64,000 bases of DNA from Bacillus shivajii (GCF_020519665.1 NZ_CP084703.1:992001-1056000); one strand, 5' to 3'; shown: positions 19,505 to 29,885, counted from the first letter of the stretch. Numbers and translations: made by a program. Notes: generated from the letters alone by a model not told the origin.

Positions 19505-19702
19505 ATGGCTAAAAAACAACAACAACAGCAACCACAAGCTTCTCAAACTAATGCTCAAAAAGTACGTCAGCAAAACCAACAGTCTGCTCAAGGACAAAAC
19601 TACGAGTTCGCGAGCGAAACTGATGCACAGCAAGTACGCCAGCAGAACCAACAATCTGCTCAGCGTAAACAGCAAGCTTCTTCTAAAGGACAACAGCAGT
19701 AA
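19505..19702 (+). CDS. sspE: Gamma-type small acid-soluble spore protein
   Basis: This 65-residue protein is rich in Gln, Ala, Ser and Asn. It has the typical internal duplication: NAQKVRQQNQQSAQ and DAQQVRQQNQQSAQ, separated by the GPR-protease-type site EFASETDAQ. Gamma-SASPs are forespore amino-acid stores degraded at germination. GGAGGTGAT before the ATG at 19505 sets the start. Its position after fabL is as in B. subtilis. Confidence 0.93.
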   Translation: MAKKQQQQQPQASQTNAQKVRQQNQQSAQGQNYEFASETDAQQVRQQNQQSAQRKQQASSKGQQQ

Positions 19703-19742
19703 TCAAACTGCTCATATAGCGTGCCATTAACGCTACAGAAAA

Positions 19743-19845
19743 GGGGCTAACCTAATAAGGTAACCATTCTTTAGTACACAACGATTGACTTGTCATTTCG
19801 ACGTGTATTTGATAGAACAGGTACCTTAGGTTAGCCTCCTTTTTA
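19743..19845 (+). terminator. Long-loop terminator after sspE
   Basis: GGCTAACCTAA-TAA-GGTAACC at 19745-19765 pairs with GGTACCTTAGGTTAGCC at 19820-19836 (small bulges), and a T run follows. The 54-nt loop is unusually long for a simple terminator. Confidence 0.6.
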
Positions 19846-19911
19846 TTATTTTGACGCTGTTAAAGTTCAGTGTTGATAAAAAGTGTTATTTAACAATTGT
19901 TTTCTTTGTGA

Positions 19912-20012
19912 GAAGCGAAGGTGGCGACTCCAGCGGGAAAAGCACGAGCTGAAGATCCACTTAGGAAAGAAAAGATCATTTCTTTCCTAAGTTAGCTGAA
20001 GCCGTGCCCGCG
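19912..20012 (+). repeat. Dispersed hairpin element, family A, forward copy
   Basis: A long hairpin: the perfect 13-bp stem CTTAGGAAAGAAA/TTTCTTTCCTAAG (19960-19991) is extended outward by AGCT/AGCT, GCACG/CGTGC and GCGGG/CCCGC. It shares the block order GGCGACTCC ... CTGAAGATCCACTTAGG ... CCTAAGTTAGCTGAAG with the copy at 17486. Sequence to 20100 contains more element-like material and no gene. Confidence 0.75.
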
Positions 20013-20101
20013 GCAAAGAAGACACCGCGATAGCAAGTGGAACGAAGCTTGAGCGGATGTCGCACTTGTGCCTAGAGGTGAAAGCGTCCACCGAGAGCGG
20101 A

Positions 20102-20166
20102 GCACAAGGCATTCGCTTCTCCGAAATCACATCAAACTGCGACGAGTAAAACAAAGTGATGCAGGA
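20102..20166 (+). repeat. Single copy of the 65-bp repeat (family B)
   Basis: It runs from GCACAAGGCATTCGCTTCTC to GTGATGCAGGA and is nearly identical to each unit of the array at 39761. Its left flank (GTCCACCGAGAGCGGA) and right flank (GCACAAAATCAACAA) are also shared with that array. Confidence 0.8.
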
Positions 20167-20221
20167 GCACAAAATCAACAACCAACTTTTACATAGCCAT
20201 TATTTTAAACAAAAAAAGTTC

Positions 20222-20260
20222 ACAAAATTGTCGGGGACCTGGTCCCCGACAATTTTGTTT
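20222..20260. repeat. Palindrome around TCGGGGACC/GGTCCCCGA
   Basis: ACAAAATTGTCGGGGACC-T-GGTCCCCGACAATTTTGT is an 18-bp perfect stem with a T-rich tail, able to act as a terminator. A degenerate copy lies at 42721. Confidence 0.7.
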
Positions 20261-20461
20261 TGTTAAGTCTTTTAGCTTTTGTGTTTTGAATCGTTTTAAA
20301 ATCGGTGAATCAATAGTATAATAAGGAAGATAGAGGAAGAAAAGGAATCTTTATAAAAACAATAACGAATATAGGGGCAGTATTTTAAACATTAAAGGTG
20401 AGGAGTGTTAACTCGATAGGATCTAATGCTTTTTTTCAATCAAACATTGGAGGGATGTTCG

Positions 20462-20923
20462 ATGTTTTTCGGTAAAAGAAGGAAGAAGAAAAATGAGGCT
20501 GAGAGAAAAAAAGAAGTAAAAGTTGTTTCAGTCACGATAGATGATGTACGTGAGGCAGTAAACAATTATGCAAAATCCCTTCAAAAAGGAGTATCGTTAA
20601 GGAGCATTGTCCTTGATAGTCATGAGGTTGACTATGACCTACTATGTGACTATTTAGGTGGGAAACCAGACAAGCCATTTTACATGTCAAAAGAAACATT
20701 TGAAATATTCGAAGATCCTAATTACCCAAAGCATATTGATCAATGTCAAATTGCATGTGATCAATATTTGCTTGAAAAAGGAGAAGAACCTGTAATAAAT
20801 GGTGACCCTTACCGAAAATTAAGTTATTTTAAGTTACAAGATTACTTAGTAGAGAAACCGCCATTTGATTTATATTTACATCCAGACGATCGTATGGTAA
20901 CTCATCGCAAGTCGAAAAAATAG
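20462..20923 (+). CDS. DUF3939-type protein
   Basis: This 153-residue protein begins MFFGKRRKKKNEAERKK, a basic charged N-terminus. It then has VTIDDVREAVNNYAKSLQKG and LGGKPDKPFYMSKETFEIFE, which I associate with the Bacillus DUF3939 family. GGAGGG before the ATG at 20462 fixes the start. It precedes ntdP by 74 bp. The function is unknown. Confidence 0.72.
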   Translation: MFFGKRRKKKNEAERKKEVKVVSVTIDDVREAVNNYAKSLQKGVSLRSIVLDSHEVDYDLLCDYLGGKPDKPFYMSKETFEIFEDPNYPKHIDQCQIACDQYLLEKGEEPVINGDPYRKLSYFKLQDYLVEKPPFDLYLHPDDRMVTHRKSKK

Positions 20924-20997
20924 TGCAATGAGTAATGTCCCTAAATCATACTAAGTCGTTAAGCCCATTTGTAACTTAGGAGGAAAGGAGAAAAGCA

Positions 20998-21525
20998 GTG
21001 AGTTTTCCCAAAGTAGGCAGTAACATACAAGTACACAGCTATAAACATAACGGACAACTTCATCGTATTTGGGAAGAGACAATCATACTCAAAGGAACTT
21101 CTCATGAGGTGATTGGTGGCAATGACCGTATTATGGTACAAGAATCAGACGGTAGACAGTGGCGAACTCGAGAACCTGCAATCTGTTACTTTACTGCTGA
21201 TCATTGGTTTAATTGTATCGGGATGATCCGTAATGATGGGATTCATTATTACTGCAACTTAGGCACGCCATTTACTTATGATCACGAAGCATTAAAATAT
21301 ATTGATTATGATTTGGACATAAAAGTATTTCCAGACATGACGTACAAGCTGTTGGATGAAGATGAATTTGCATTACATAAAAAACAAATGAATTATCCAG
21401 ATGAAGTCGAAATTATTTTGCGACGAAGTGTTGATGAACTTGTTTCATGGGTCAGCCAGCAGAAAGGACCTTTTGAACCTGGTTTTATTGAATATTGGTA
21501 TGAACGCTTTTTACAATATCGATAA
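20998..21525 (+). CDS. ntdP: Nucleoside tri-/diphosphatase NtdP, DUF402
   Basis: This 175-residue DUF402 protein corresponds to B. subtilis Yga[22 protein letters not shown] and [22 protein letters not shown] carry the conserved acidic residues that bind divalent metal. Family members hydrolyse nucleoside tri- and diphosphates. It starts with GTG at 20998 behind AGGAGGAAAGGAG. A terminator separates it from ygaD. Confidence 0.9.
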   Translation: MSFPKVGSNIQVHSYKHNGQLHRIWEETIILKGTSHEVIGGNDRIMVQESDGRQWRTREPAICYFTADHWFNCIGMIRNDGIHYYCNLGTPFTYDHEALKYIDYDLDIKVFPDMTYKLLDEDEFALHKKQMNYPDEVEIILRRSVDELVSWVSQQKGPFEPGFIEYWYERFLQYR

Positions 21526-21543
21526 GCAGGGTGTGAAAAAACA

Positions 21544-21576
21544 TAAGCGGCTCTTATAGGGCCGCTTCTTTCTTTT
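21544..21576 (+). terminator. Terminator after ntdP
   Basis: AAGCGGC...GCCGCTT stem followed by TCTTTCTTTT. Confidence 0.75.
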
Positions 21577-21688
21577 AACAGAAACGTTGGTCAAAAGTGG
21601 ACGTATATTTCGACATGCTCTTAACAAAAAAGAAGTGTTGTTTAACGATTATGGTTATCCTAAGAGAGAGCAGGAGGAGGTGCAACGG

Positions 21689-23431
21689 TTGGATAGTATT
21701 AAACGGTATTTACAGTTTGTAAAGCCTTATTGGAAAGAGATTATCGGGACAGTCATTATCGGAATGCTGAAATTCGGGATTCCACTTGTTATCCCACTCA
21801 TTTTAAAATACGTTATTGATGATATCATCGGTGCAGCTCATTTAACATCCGATGAAAAGTTAACGCAGTTGTACTGGCTTATGGGCATCGTTCTTTTTAT
21901 ATTTATTGTGTTTCGTCCACCGATTGAATACTATCGACAATATTTTGCACAATGGATCGGTAGTAAAGTACTTTATGACATTAGAGAAAAACTCTTTACC
22001 CACTTGCAAAAATTAAGTTTAAAATTTTACTCCAACCGTAAATCGGGAGAAATTATTTCACGTGTGATTCATGATGTAGAACAGACGAAAAACTTCATTA
22101 TTACAGGAATGATGAATATTTGGTTAGACATGTTCACGATTGTTGTAGCAATTATAATTATGTTTACGATGGATATATGGCTGACATTGATCGCGATTTC
22201 TCTCCTTCCATTTTACGGTTTCGCGATTAAATATTTTTACAGTCGATTACGAATGTTAACAAGGCAGCGTTCTCAAGCATTAGCTGAAGTTCAAAGTCAT
22301 TTACATGAACGACTGCAAGGGATGAACGTGATTCGAAGCTTTGCTTTAGAGGATCATGAGCAAAAACAATTCAATAAGCAAAATGATAACTTCTTAGCCA
22401 GAGCCCTTGATCATACACGTTGGAATGCGAAAACTTTTGCTGTAGTAAATACGATAACAGACCTTGCACCAGTTTTAGTCATTGGAGCAGCAGGTGCACT
22501 TGTCATTCAGACGAACTTAACCGTCGGTACGATGGTCGCTTTCGTGGCATACATGGACCGTCTTTATAACCCTCTACGTAGACTCATTAACTCTTCGACT
22601 ACACTAACACAATCGATCGCTTCGATGGATCGTGTTTTTGAACTTGTTGATGAAAAATATGATATTGAAGATAAACACGGGGCCGTTCCTTACCGTTTTC
22701 CGAAGGGCGAAGTTATCTTTGATCAAGTAAGCTTTAGTTATGATGAAGATGAAACGATATTAAAAAATATGAGCTTCACCGTTCAAGGTGGCGAAACAGT
22801 TGCGATTGTTGGTATGAGTGGCGGAGGGAAAAGTACAATTATGGGTTTAATCCCACGCTTTTATGATGTAACAAATGGGCGAATTCTTATCGATGGAAAG
22901 GACGTTCGTGATTATGAAGTCCGTTCACTTCGCGACAGAATTGGCATGGTTTTACAAGATAACGTCATTTTTAGCGACTCCGTGAAGTTTAATATTTTAA
23001 TGGGGCGACCTGATGCAACAGATGAAGAGGTTGTCGAAGCAGCCAAAGCGGCCAATGCACACGAGTTCATTTTGGACTTGCCAGAAGGGTATGATACAAA
23101 TATCGGAGAGCGTGGTGTAAAGCTGTCGGGTGGGCAAAAACAAAGAATTGCGATAGCACGAGTGTTTTTAAAAAGCCCGGAAATTCTTATTTTTGATGAA
23201 GCGACAAGCTCATTAGACTTAGAAAGTGAGCATTTAATTCAACAGTCATTATTCCGCTTAGCGGAAAACCGAACGACTTTCATTGTTGCGCACCGTCTAT
23301 CAACAATTACCCATGCAGATCGAATCCTTGTCATTGATCACGGCGAATTAGTGGAAATGGGTACACACGATGAATTGATGCGAAAAGAAGGCGCGTATCA
23401 CCGCCTCTTCCAAGTTCAACAATTAAATTAA
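21689..23431 (+). CDS. ygaD: ABC exporter, fused membrane and ATPase domains (YgaD)
   Basis: This 580-residue half-transporter has the same length as B. subtilis YgaD. Six membrane helices (about 15-310) precede an ATPase with Walker [10 protein letters not shown], signature LSGGQKQR, Walker [13 protein letters not shown] and switch VAHRLST. It probably works as a homodimeric multidrug or lipid exporter; the substrate is unknown. The start is a TTG at 21689 directly behind AGGAGGAGGTG. The open frame reaches back to 21587 but without a ribosome site. Confidence 0.9.
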   Translation: MDSIKRYLQFVKPYWKEIIGTVIIGMLKFGIPLVIPLILKYVIDDIIGAAHLTSDEKLTQLYWLMGIVLFIFIVFRPPIEYYRQYFAQWIGSKVLYDIREKLFTHLQKLSLKFYSNRKSGEIISRVIHDVEQTKNFIITGMMNIWLDMFTIVVAIIIMFTMDIWLTLIAISLLPFYGFAIKYFYSRLRMLTRQRSQALAEVQSHLHERLQGMNVIRSFALEDHEQKQFNKQNDNFLARALDHTRWNAKTFAVVNTITDLAPVLVIGAAGALVIQTNLTVGTMVAFVAYMDRLYNPLRRLINSSTTLTQSIASMDRVFELVDEKYDIEDKHGAVPYRFPKGEVIFDQVSFSYDEDETILKNMSFTVQGGETVAIVGMSGGGKSTIMGLIPRFYDVTNGRILIDGKDVRDYEVRSLRDRIGMVLQDNVIFSDSVKFNILMGRPDATDEEVVEAAKAANAHEFILDLPEGYDTNIGERGVKLSGGQKQRIAIARVFLKSPEILIFDEATSSLDLESEHLIQQSLFRLAENRTTFIVAHRLSTITHADRILVIDHGELVEMGTHDELMRKEGAYHRLFQVQQLN

Positions 23432-23440
23432 CGAGAAAAA

Positions 23441-23470
23441 ACAGAGGTCAATTTGCGACCTCTGTTTTCT
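23441..23470 (+). terminator. Terminator after ygaD
   Basis: ACAGAGGTC / GACCTCTGT 9-bp stem followed by TTTTCTT. Confidence 0.8.
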
Positions 23471-23538
23471 TAATAGTCTAGGAAATTATAAAATATGTGC
23501 TTGTGGATAAATTTCTAGCTAGTGGTTACGTCTAGCTT

Positions 23539-23632
23539 CAGCGACGAGCGTTACTTCTCAGAGGTACTTCGAGTTGTCTCGACGGATAAATCTTCGAAGG
23601 AAAGCTAGTAGAGGAAGAGACAGCTACGCGCC
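23539..23632. repeat. Dispersed hairpin element, family C
   Basis: It contains CGAGTTGTCTCGACGGATAA ... GCTAGTAGAGGAAGAGACAG, with stem TGTCTC (23575-23580) / GAGACA (23617-23622). Related copies lie at 40051 and 52453. No gene is seen in 23432-23807. Confidence 0.65.
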
Positions 23633-23639
23633 TACTTGA

Positions 23640-23672
23640 CTCCTGCGTCACTTCGTTTTACTCGTCGCAAAG
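23640..23672 (-). repeat. Core of family B repeat, reverse orientation
   Basis: CTCCTGCGTCACTTCG-TTTTACTCGTCGCA is the reverse complement of the core of the 65-bp unit at 39761. It is followed by GCAAGGAAGCAA, also seen in the rRNA spacer. Confidence 0.65.
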
Positions 23673-23807
23673 CTGCAAGGAAGCAAACTCAATGCCGTAG
23701 CTTCGCTCGAGGTCGCTTCGCCCCGTCATTTGAAGTCTTGAGCGACTTTCTTCATGCCGGGCCTCCAGCGCTTGTCGCTCGTGTACAAGGCGCTTGCGCT
23801 TTTGTTC

Positions 23808-24887
23808 TTAAAACTCTTTTTCACTAATATCGACTTCGTTTTCATCTTGATGGAATGTATAAAAGCCATCCATTAACCGGTCTAGGTGTTCTAACTCTTC
23901 ACTGTACTCAATGATAAGAGCAATCACAGGGAAGAAGTGAATCCATTCATTTCGATCAATTTCAGGTGTTTCATAATATTGCATGAAAACTTCTGTTAAT
24001 TGTCTTTTCCCGAGACCAACCTCTTCATAAAGCTCATCTGTTGAATGTGGCTTTACCTTCCCGGCATATTTTAGCAAAATTCGTTCATGATAGTTCGTTA
24101 AATAATCAAGCTGAGTAATTAAGACTTCTTCCATTTCTTCTGGAAGTTGATTTAACACATTTTCATGCTTGCTTAAACTTCCTAATATTTCCTTGGCTTT
24201 TTTTGTACAGTGAATCATTTGGCGGAATAGAACAACTTTTCTCATTCGTGCGTATTCATTTTTACGGAACAAGTTTCGTTCATCTTTATAAAGTGCAAAA
24301 ATATTATCTACCTTTAACATGTTTTCGCGGATCGTATCTATATCCTTCTTTAACGTTTGGTACTCAGCATCATGGCGAATTAATAGTCGAATCCATTGAA
24401 TGATTTGCTCGTTAATATTCGTAACCTTATGGTATAGTAGGTTTTCATGCTTTGGTGGAAGAAAAATCATATTTACTATAAATGCTGAAACAACACCAAT
24501 CATAATTAATAGAAAACGATTTAGTGCAAACGGGATAAATTCATCTGTCGGATTACCCATAATAATAATTGCCGTAACAACTGCCAATGGTATAATGGCT
24601 TCTTTATTTAACTTTAAGTGAATGGCGATGACGAGTAAAACGACAACACCGATAACAAATGGTTCGTGTCCGAATGCTAAAACGAAAATGATGGCTAGTC
24701 CTGCACTAATGATATTTGCCTGCACTTGATCCCAAATTAATGTAATGCTTTTATGGACGGAAGGCTGTACGGCAAAAAATGCGCCTAACCCAGCGAACGC
24801 TGGTGTATCATACCCTAGCCAAATTGCTGCATATAAAGCTAAAGTCACAGCTAAACCTGTTTTAAATATACGGGCTCCAAGCCTCAT
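23808..24887 (-). CDS. ygaE: Aromatic acid exporter family membrane protein (YgaE-like)
   Basis: This 359-residue protein has an N-terminal block of about five or six membrane segments (residues 1-145, with GYDTPAFAGLGAFFAVQPS) and a cytoplasmic helical C-terminal domain (about 150-355), the layout of ArAE_1/FUSC proteins. It is adjacent to ygaD as in B. subtilis but on the opposite strand. Export of aromatic acids is a family guess. AGGATTAAG is somewhat distant from the ATG. Confidence 0.83.
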   Translation of the reverse strand: MRLGARIFKTGLAVTLALYAAIWLGYDTPAFAGLGAFFAVQPSVHKSITLIWDQVQANIISAGLAIIFVLAFGHEPFVIGVVVLLVIAIHLKLNKEAIIPLAVVTAIIIMGNPTDEFIPFALNRFLLIMIGVVSAFIVNMIFLPPKHENLLYHKVTNINEQIIQWIRLLIRHDAEYQTLKKDIDTIRENMLKVDNIFALYKDERNLFRKNEYARMRKVVLFRQMIHCTKKAKEILGSLSKHENVLNQLPEEMEEVLITQLDYLTNYHERILLKYAGKVKPHSTDELYEEVGLGKRQLTEVFMQYYETPEIDRNEWIHFFPVIALIIEYSEELEHLDRLMDGFYTFHQDENEVDISEKEF

Positions 24888-25228
24888 AGTTTTTCTTAAT
24901 CCTACCCTTTCAGATCGTGTATTTCCTTTTTTGTAAACGACTTATCATATGAAAGGTTTCACATTTTCCTACTCATTTATTAATGATGTAAGAGCTTTAT
25001 ATCGAGTGTGTTTACTCTTAGGATATAAAATTTGTGTAAACTCTTCCAATGATAAGAAATAGTTGAAGTGATTCGATGGTTATTTTAGGTACTATACACT
25101 TGTTTTCAAAAAGTTTCAAGTAGTATTTAATGGATTCAGATTATTCTATATACCCATTTTTGTTGAAAAAATAACGGTAGTGGCATGTCATCTTTGGGTA
25201 TTTGAAAATTAGCTAAGCCTATGTATGT
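24888..25228. other. AT-rich intergenic region, nothing recognised
   Basis: No gene, RNA or convincing promoter is seen between ygaE and the 20-bp repeat at 25229. Confidence 0.5.
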
Positions 25229-25308
25229 CTTGCGTGCAAAGGTATGACCTCACGTGCGAAGGTATGACCTCACGTGCGATAATCCCATCTCATGTGCATT
25301 CACAACCT
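25229..25308. repeat. 20-bp tandem array, CTCACGTGCG type, about 4 units
   Basis: CTCACGTGCGAAGGTATGAC and variants repeat every 20 bp (starts about 25229, 25249, 25269, 25289). The sequence differs from the TGAACAAA and TCGCAAGTAA arrays but the period is the same. Confidence 0.7.
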
Positions 25309-25342
25309 CTCGAATATGAGAACTTTATTATAATGACAAAAA

Positions 25343-25376
25343 AGATGTCAGGCTCATAAGAAGAGCCTGACATCTA
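25343..25376 (-). terminator. Terminator of the glutamate synthase gene
   Basis: AGATGTCAGGCTC / GAGCCTGACATCT is a perfect 13-bp stem with a minus-strand T run. Confidence 0.85.
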
Positions 25377-25385
25377 CGAACATTA

Positions 25386-28300
25386 TTACTCTGTTGAAAC
25401 AGCTGGGTCTGCTTGTTGTTTAACTGGAACGACTTGTTTAAAGTTTTCACTAGGATTTTTCATCAATTCATCAATGATGGCTGCTTCATCGAATTGCTTC
25501 TGTTCGAGAAGTTCTTGATGATATGTCGTTAATAATTCAGTAACATCATCAATACCATTTTTGTTTAATGGCTCTAATGATACTTTCGCCCCTTTTGCAA
25601 TACGAGTTTTTAGTGCTTTCTCATCTAAGCCCATTTCAGGGTCGTGTCTTAAGTAAACGACACCACCAGTCATACCAGCACAAATCCATGGACCTGGGTC
25701 GCCGAGAACGAGGCCGCGCCCATTCGTCATATATTCAAAGGCAAAGCCTTTTAAATTAGCGTGAATGCCCATACCGTATTTACGTCCAGGTTTTAAAGGC
25801 TTTTTCAAGCGACCACCGAAAATCATGTCAGCTCCAGATAAGCGGATTCCTGCGCGAGAATCTGCGTTTCCTTGAATAATGAACAACCCTTGTTGAGCTC
25901 CATAGGCTGCCCCTTTTCCGACAGAACCGTTGACAAATTCCCCACGACCTCCGATCGATTTGAAAATTTTGAAGCTGCCTCCGAACGATGTTTTTCCGAC
26001 ACCGTCTTGTGCGCCTCCGTCAATGCGAATATTGACACCATCACTGTTATAGGCACCTAAACCGTTTCCTAGGACGGAACCTTTCGTAAAGTTTAGATCG
26101 ACCTTAGGTAACTCACGATAGGAGCCATCCAGTTTTCCGCGAACGCGGTGGCAAGAGACGCGGCTACCTAATACGCGTTGTTCTGCAGTGACAGCCTCAT
26201 ATGAGCGAGACGTTGTTAATTCTTCAACATTGCCATCTAAATATTCAGCGCCGACTGCAACGGCTAGTTGTGATTCTTCTTCAACGACATGTAGAGGTTC
26301 GAATGTCGCTACATCTTGTTCTGGTAATGTCGCAAGCAAATCTGTTAAGTCCATTTGGTCATGACCATGTACTTGCTCTAATAGATCCGAGCGCCCAACA
26401 AGCTCTTGCGTGTTTTTAAAACCAAGTGCTGCTGTTAGTGCTTGTAATTCTTCACCAAAAGCGCTGAATAAGTTTTTCAGGCCTTGGACGGCTAGATCGT
26501 ATTCACGAGGTACAAAACGTCGGAGCCCGTGTTCTTTCGCTTGAGCTTCGGATTCAATTTGTGTGGCGATTCCGACGTGACAAGTGTCTAAGTGACAACC
26601 ACGGCAAGCTGTACACCCAACAGCAATCATCGATAATGTTCCAAAACCAATTCGGTTTGCACCTAAGAGCATGAGTTTTATAGCATCAGCTGCACTTTTG
26701 ACACCACCGTCAGCCCAAATTTCAACTTTATGACGTAATCCAGCTTCTAAAAGGGCAAAGTGTGCTGCCTTTACGCCAATTTCGGCAGGGAGGCCGACGT
26801 GTTGTAAAGCGTGAACACGTGCTGCACCTGTACCGCCGTCAAAGCCACTTAATGTAATATAATCTGCTCCAGCTTTTGCGATACCGACGGCAATCGTTCC
26901 GATGTTTGGTACGATCGGTACCTTTACAGCAACTTTCGCTTGGTCGTTCGCTGTTTTAATTTCGGTAATCATTTGGGCAAGGTCTTCAATCGAATAAATG
27001 TCATGGTTGTTTGAAGGTGAAATTAAGTCAGAGCCAGTAGTCGCGTTACGTGCAGCAGCAACTTTTTCTGTTACCTTAGATCCAGGTAAGTGACCACCTT
27101 CACCAGGTTTAGCGCCTTGACCAATTTTTATTTCTAATAAGTTTGATGAGTTTAACAGTTCAACGTTTACACCAAATCGTCCTGATGCAATTTGTTGGCC
27201 TCGTGTATTCGGATATTTTCCAAGCATATCTTTAATTTCGCCGCCTTCTCCGTTAAAGCTGATCATATTCAGCTGATCAGCAGCTTCGGCATATGCACGG
27301 AAGGCCACTTCGTTTTGTGAGCCAAACGACATTGAACTAATCATAAATGGTAAATCATGATTTTTTACCCCGACATTGACGTCTTCTTTAATAACTTTCG
27401 AATCCACTTGTTTAAACGATGTTAAGTGGCGAATGTTAATTGGGTTTTTCGCTTCTTGTTCATCTAATTTCTCCCGATAAGCATCGTATCCTGCTTTTCC
27501 AGAAGCGAGGTCACCAAGAGACTTCCATAGTCGTGGGAAAATATGAAAGGTCTTTCCAGGGCGCACTTTATCATTTTCAAAGTCTTCTTTACGTTTTAAG
27601 CTTTCTTCTTTCATTTTTTCAAAGTTATAGCCTAAGTCTTTGCTAGCTAAGAAGTTTACAATATTTAAACGATCAGCAATTTCTTCGTTTAATCCGATGG
27701 AAGAAAAGAGTCTTCCATATCCACGAAGTTCATGGATACCGATTGTTGAGATAATTTTTTCTAAGCCTTTATTTAATGCGCTATACAACTTTGTTGCAGG
27801 CTTCGTATCTTCATCAACAACCGTTGCGAACATAATGTATGGATGGATGATGTCAGCACCAAGTCCAAATGCAACGGCAATATCGTGTAAAGATCGAATA
27901 CTCCCAGAACGAAGTACAATTGACCCTAAACGACGTTTCTCTTTCTTTGTAAGCTCTTGATCTAACGTTGATACAGCTAAATGGGGGTCAAGCCAATAAT
28001 GATCCTCCTCATGTGTACCATCATCATCAAGAACAAGTAAAGTTTTACCATTTTCTAACGCCTCTGAAGCTTCGTTAACAAGTCTTTGTAACGATGTTTT
28101 AACATCTTCATGTTCGAGCCTGACCATTGAGAGGGTATGAACTTCATTCGTTTGTCGGTAGCGTTTAAGTAATCCTTCGTAAGAAAGTTGGCCGTATTTT
28201 TCCTCTAAGGTTTTTCCAGACATTGCTTCTGCAACGACCGGTGAGTCGAGTTGTAAAATGGTACTCAAAGGTTCCTTTCCAAATAAGGCAGGGCGTTTCC

Positions 28301-29885
28301 CAATAACAACGCGTGTTGAGAAATGCTCCATTTCTCGGTCTCTATCAATGGCAGGGTTTGTGACAACCGCAACACTCTCTTTAATAAAGTCAGAAATGTT
28401 TTGTCTACCTGGGTGCATCGCGGCGAGCGGAGCATCGTGACCTAATGAACGGATCGGTTCAGCTCCTTTGTCTGCCATCTGTTCAATTAACTGAATATGT
28501 TCACGATCCCAACCATTTGCTGCATAAACAGAAGGTGGGACATTTAGCTGAAACTGAATTGTGTCAGCTGGACTAGTAATCTCTGTATTTAATCGTTTAT
28601 TTGCTCCGTCAATTGGTAGTTTTGAAGACATACGCTCGTAAACTTCTTCTTGAAGTTCATCATGCCAATATACTTCAATTGTTCCTTGTTCATTTCGAGA
28701 CAGACCTACTTTTTCACCTGGAGCGAATGGTTTTGGCTCAGATAAATAGTGATCTGATGTAAAGATTCCTTGTTCTGATGAGAAAATGTAGCTTGATTCT
28801 GTTTCAAGCATCCAAACAGGGCGTAACCCAAGTGAATCAACACTAAAAACAGCTTCATTACCTAAGCGTGAAATGATCCCCGCTGGACCTTGGGCGAAAT
28901 GTCCCCAAGCCTCGCGAATATACGTAAATAAATCTTGTAACTGCTCAGGATAATGCTTGATTTCATTTATGATTGGCGGGAATAAGATTTCCATCGCTTC
29001 AAAAAGTGATAGTTCATGTTTTGAAACAAATGTATCGATCACACGGTTTAAATCTTGAGAGTCACTTCCTCCGTCAACAAGAGGAACGCCAATCATATTT
29101 GCTTCATCACGAAGCTTTGCAATTGTATTGATCTCCCCGTTATGACCGATGACACTAAACGGTTGAACGCGGAAAAAATTCGAAAGTGTATTCGTTGAAT
29201 AACGATTATGTCCTAATGTTGTTGTGGATGCCACATTTTTGTTTGCTAAGTCATTATAATAATTTGGCAAAATGTCTCCGCCGCCCATCACTTTATATAC
29301 GGCATGTTCGTGGCTGAGAGAAGCGACATGTACGGCAGGATTCTTTTCAAAATCAATCGTTAATTCAAAAAGAAGTGCGCGTAATGATGTCATCGACATG
29401 TCTTTGTCGCCAACTAACGCCACTTGCCAAAAAGTAGGCTCGTGTTTTTTAGCAATTGGCCCTAGTGCTTCTCGGTTTGTTTCGGAATCACTTTCAAAAA
29501 TAAGAGTAAGTCCTTTTTCGGCAAAGTTTTGTTTCATGTTAGTTTTGTATGTTTCTACATCTGTTCCTTGCTCAATAAAAATGTGTCCGACAGTAAATGA
29601 TGGGTGATTAACAAGTGTTGGATCACGGTCATATTGTTCAAGCTTTTCTTTCCAAAGAAGCCTTGGAATGTCAATGTGAATTCCTACGCCATCACCTTCC
29701 TCGTTAATAAATCCGGCACGGTGATTCATTTTAATAAGTGCATCAATCGTATTGTCGATATTTTCTTTTGTAGGGATATTTTCTTTTTCAATAAAAGAAA
29801 CGATTCCGCAGCTATCATGCTCTTCTTTTAATGCTCCTTGAAAGTTTTCAATCAGCTTATTTTTATTTTTCATAAATTCGGTCAC
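25386..29885 (-). CDS. gltB: Glutamate synthase, large (alpha) subunit
   Basis: This 1499-residue enzyme transfers the amide of glutamine to 2-oxoglutarate to give two glutamates (GltA in B. subtilis naming). The N-terminal class-II amidotransferase has its nucleophile Cys26 in EEHDSCGIVSF after a short propeptide. A central domain follows, then the FMN synthase domain (SFNGEGGE, SGFDGGTGAA, WADGGVKSA). The 3Fe-4S cysteines are in CTACRGCHLDTCHVG. The C-terminal beta-helix has GGRGEFVNGSVGKGAAYG. It starts at GTG 29885 with AGGAGGTGAAGG upstream. The small NADPH-binding subunit gene is not adjacent. The locus is inserted between ygaE and gsaB relative to B. subtilis. Confidence 0.95.
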   Translation of the reverse strand: MTEFMKNKNKLIENFQGALKEEHDSCGIVSFIEKENIPTKENIDNTIDALIKMNHRAGFINEEGDGVGIHIDIPRLLWKEKLEQYDRDPTLVNHPSFTVGHIFIEQGTDVETYKTNMKQNFAEKGLTLIFESDSETNREALGPIAKKHEPTFWQVALVGDKDMSMTSLRALLFELTIDFEKNPAVHVASLSHEHAVYKVMGGGDILPNYYNDLANKNVASTTTLGHNRYSTNTLSNFFRVQPFSVIGHNGEINTIAKLRDEANMIGVPLVDGGSDSQDLNRVIDTFVSKHELSLFEAMEILFPPIINEIKHYPEQLQDLFTYIREAWGHFAQGPAGIISRLGNEAVFSVDSLGLRPVWMLETESSYIFSSEQGIFTSDHYLSEPKPFAPGEKVGLSRNEQGTIEVYWHDELQEEVYERMSSKLPIDGANKRLNTEITSPADTIQFQLNVPPSVYAANGWDREHIQLIEQMADKGAEPIRSLGHDAPLAAMHPGRQNISDFIKESVAVVTNPAIDRDREMEHFSTRVVIGKRPALFGKEPLSTILQLDSPVVAEAMSGKTLEEKYGQLSYEGLLKRYRQTNEVHTLSMVRLEHEDVKTSLQRLVNEASEALENGKTLLVLDDDGTHEEDHYWLDPHLAVSTLDQELTKKEKRRLGSIVLRSGSIRSLHDIAVAFGLGADIIHPYIMFATVVDEDTKPATKLYSALNKGLEKIISTIGIHELRGYGRLFSSIGLNEEIADRLNIVNFLASKDLGYNFEKMKEESLKRKEDFENDKVRPGKTFHIFPRLWKSLGDLASGKAGYDAYREKLDEQEAKNPINIRHLTSFKQVDSKVIKEDVNVGVKNHDLPFMISSMSFGSQNEVAFRAYAEAADQLNMISFNGEGGEIKDMLGKYPNTRGQQIASGRFGVNVELLNSSNLLEIKIGQGAKPGEGGHLPGSKVTEKVAAARNATTGSDLISPSNNHDIYSIEDLAQMITEIKTANDQAKVAVKVPIVPNIGTIAVGIAKAGADYITLSGFDGGTGAARVHALQHVGLPAEIGVKAAHFALLEAGLRHKVEIWADGGVKSAADAIKLMLLGANRIGFGTLSMIAVGCTACRGCHLDTCHVGIATQIESEAQAKEHGLRRFVPREYDLAVQGLKNLFSAFGEELQALTAALGFKNTQELVGRSDLLEQVHGHDQMDLTDLLATLPEQDVATFEPLHVVEEESQLAVAVGAEYLDGNVEELTTSRSYEAVTAEQRVLGSRVSCHRVRGKLDGSYRELPKVDLNFTKGSVLGNGLGAYNSDGVNIRIDGGAQDGVGKTSFGGSFKIFKSIGGRGEFVNGSVGKGAAYGAQQGLFIIQGNADSRAGIRLSGADMIFGGRLKKPLKPGRKYGMGIHANLKGFAFEYMTNGRGLVLGDPGPWICAGMTGGVVYLRHDPEMGLDEKALKTRIAKGAKVSLEPLNKNGIDDVTELLTTYHQELLEQKQFDEAAIIDELMKNPSENFKQVVPVKQQADPAVSTE

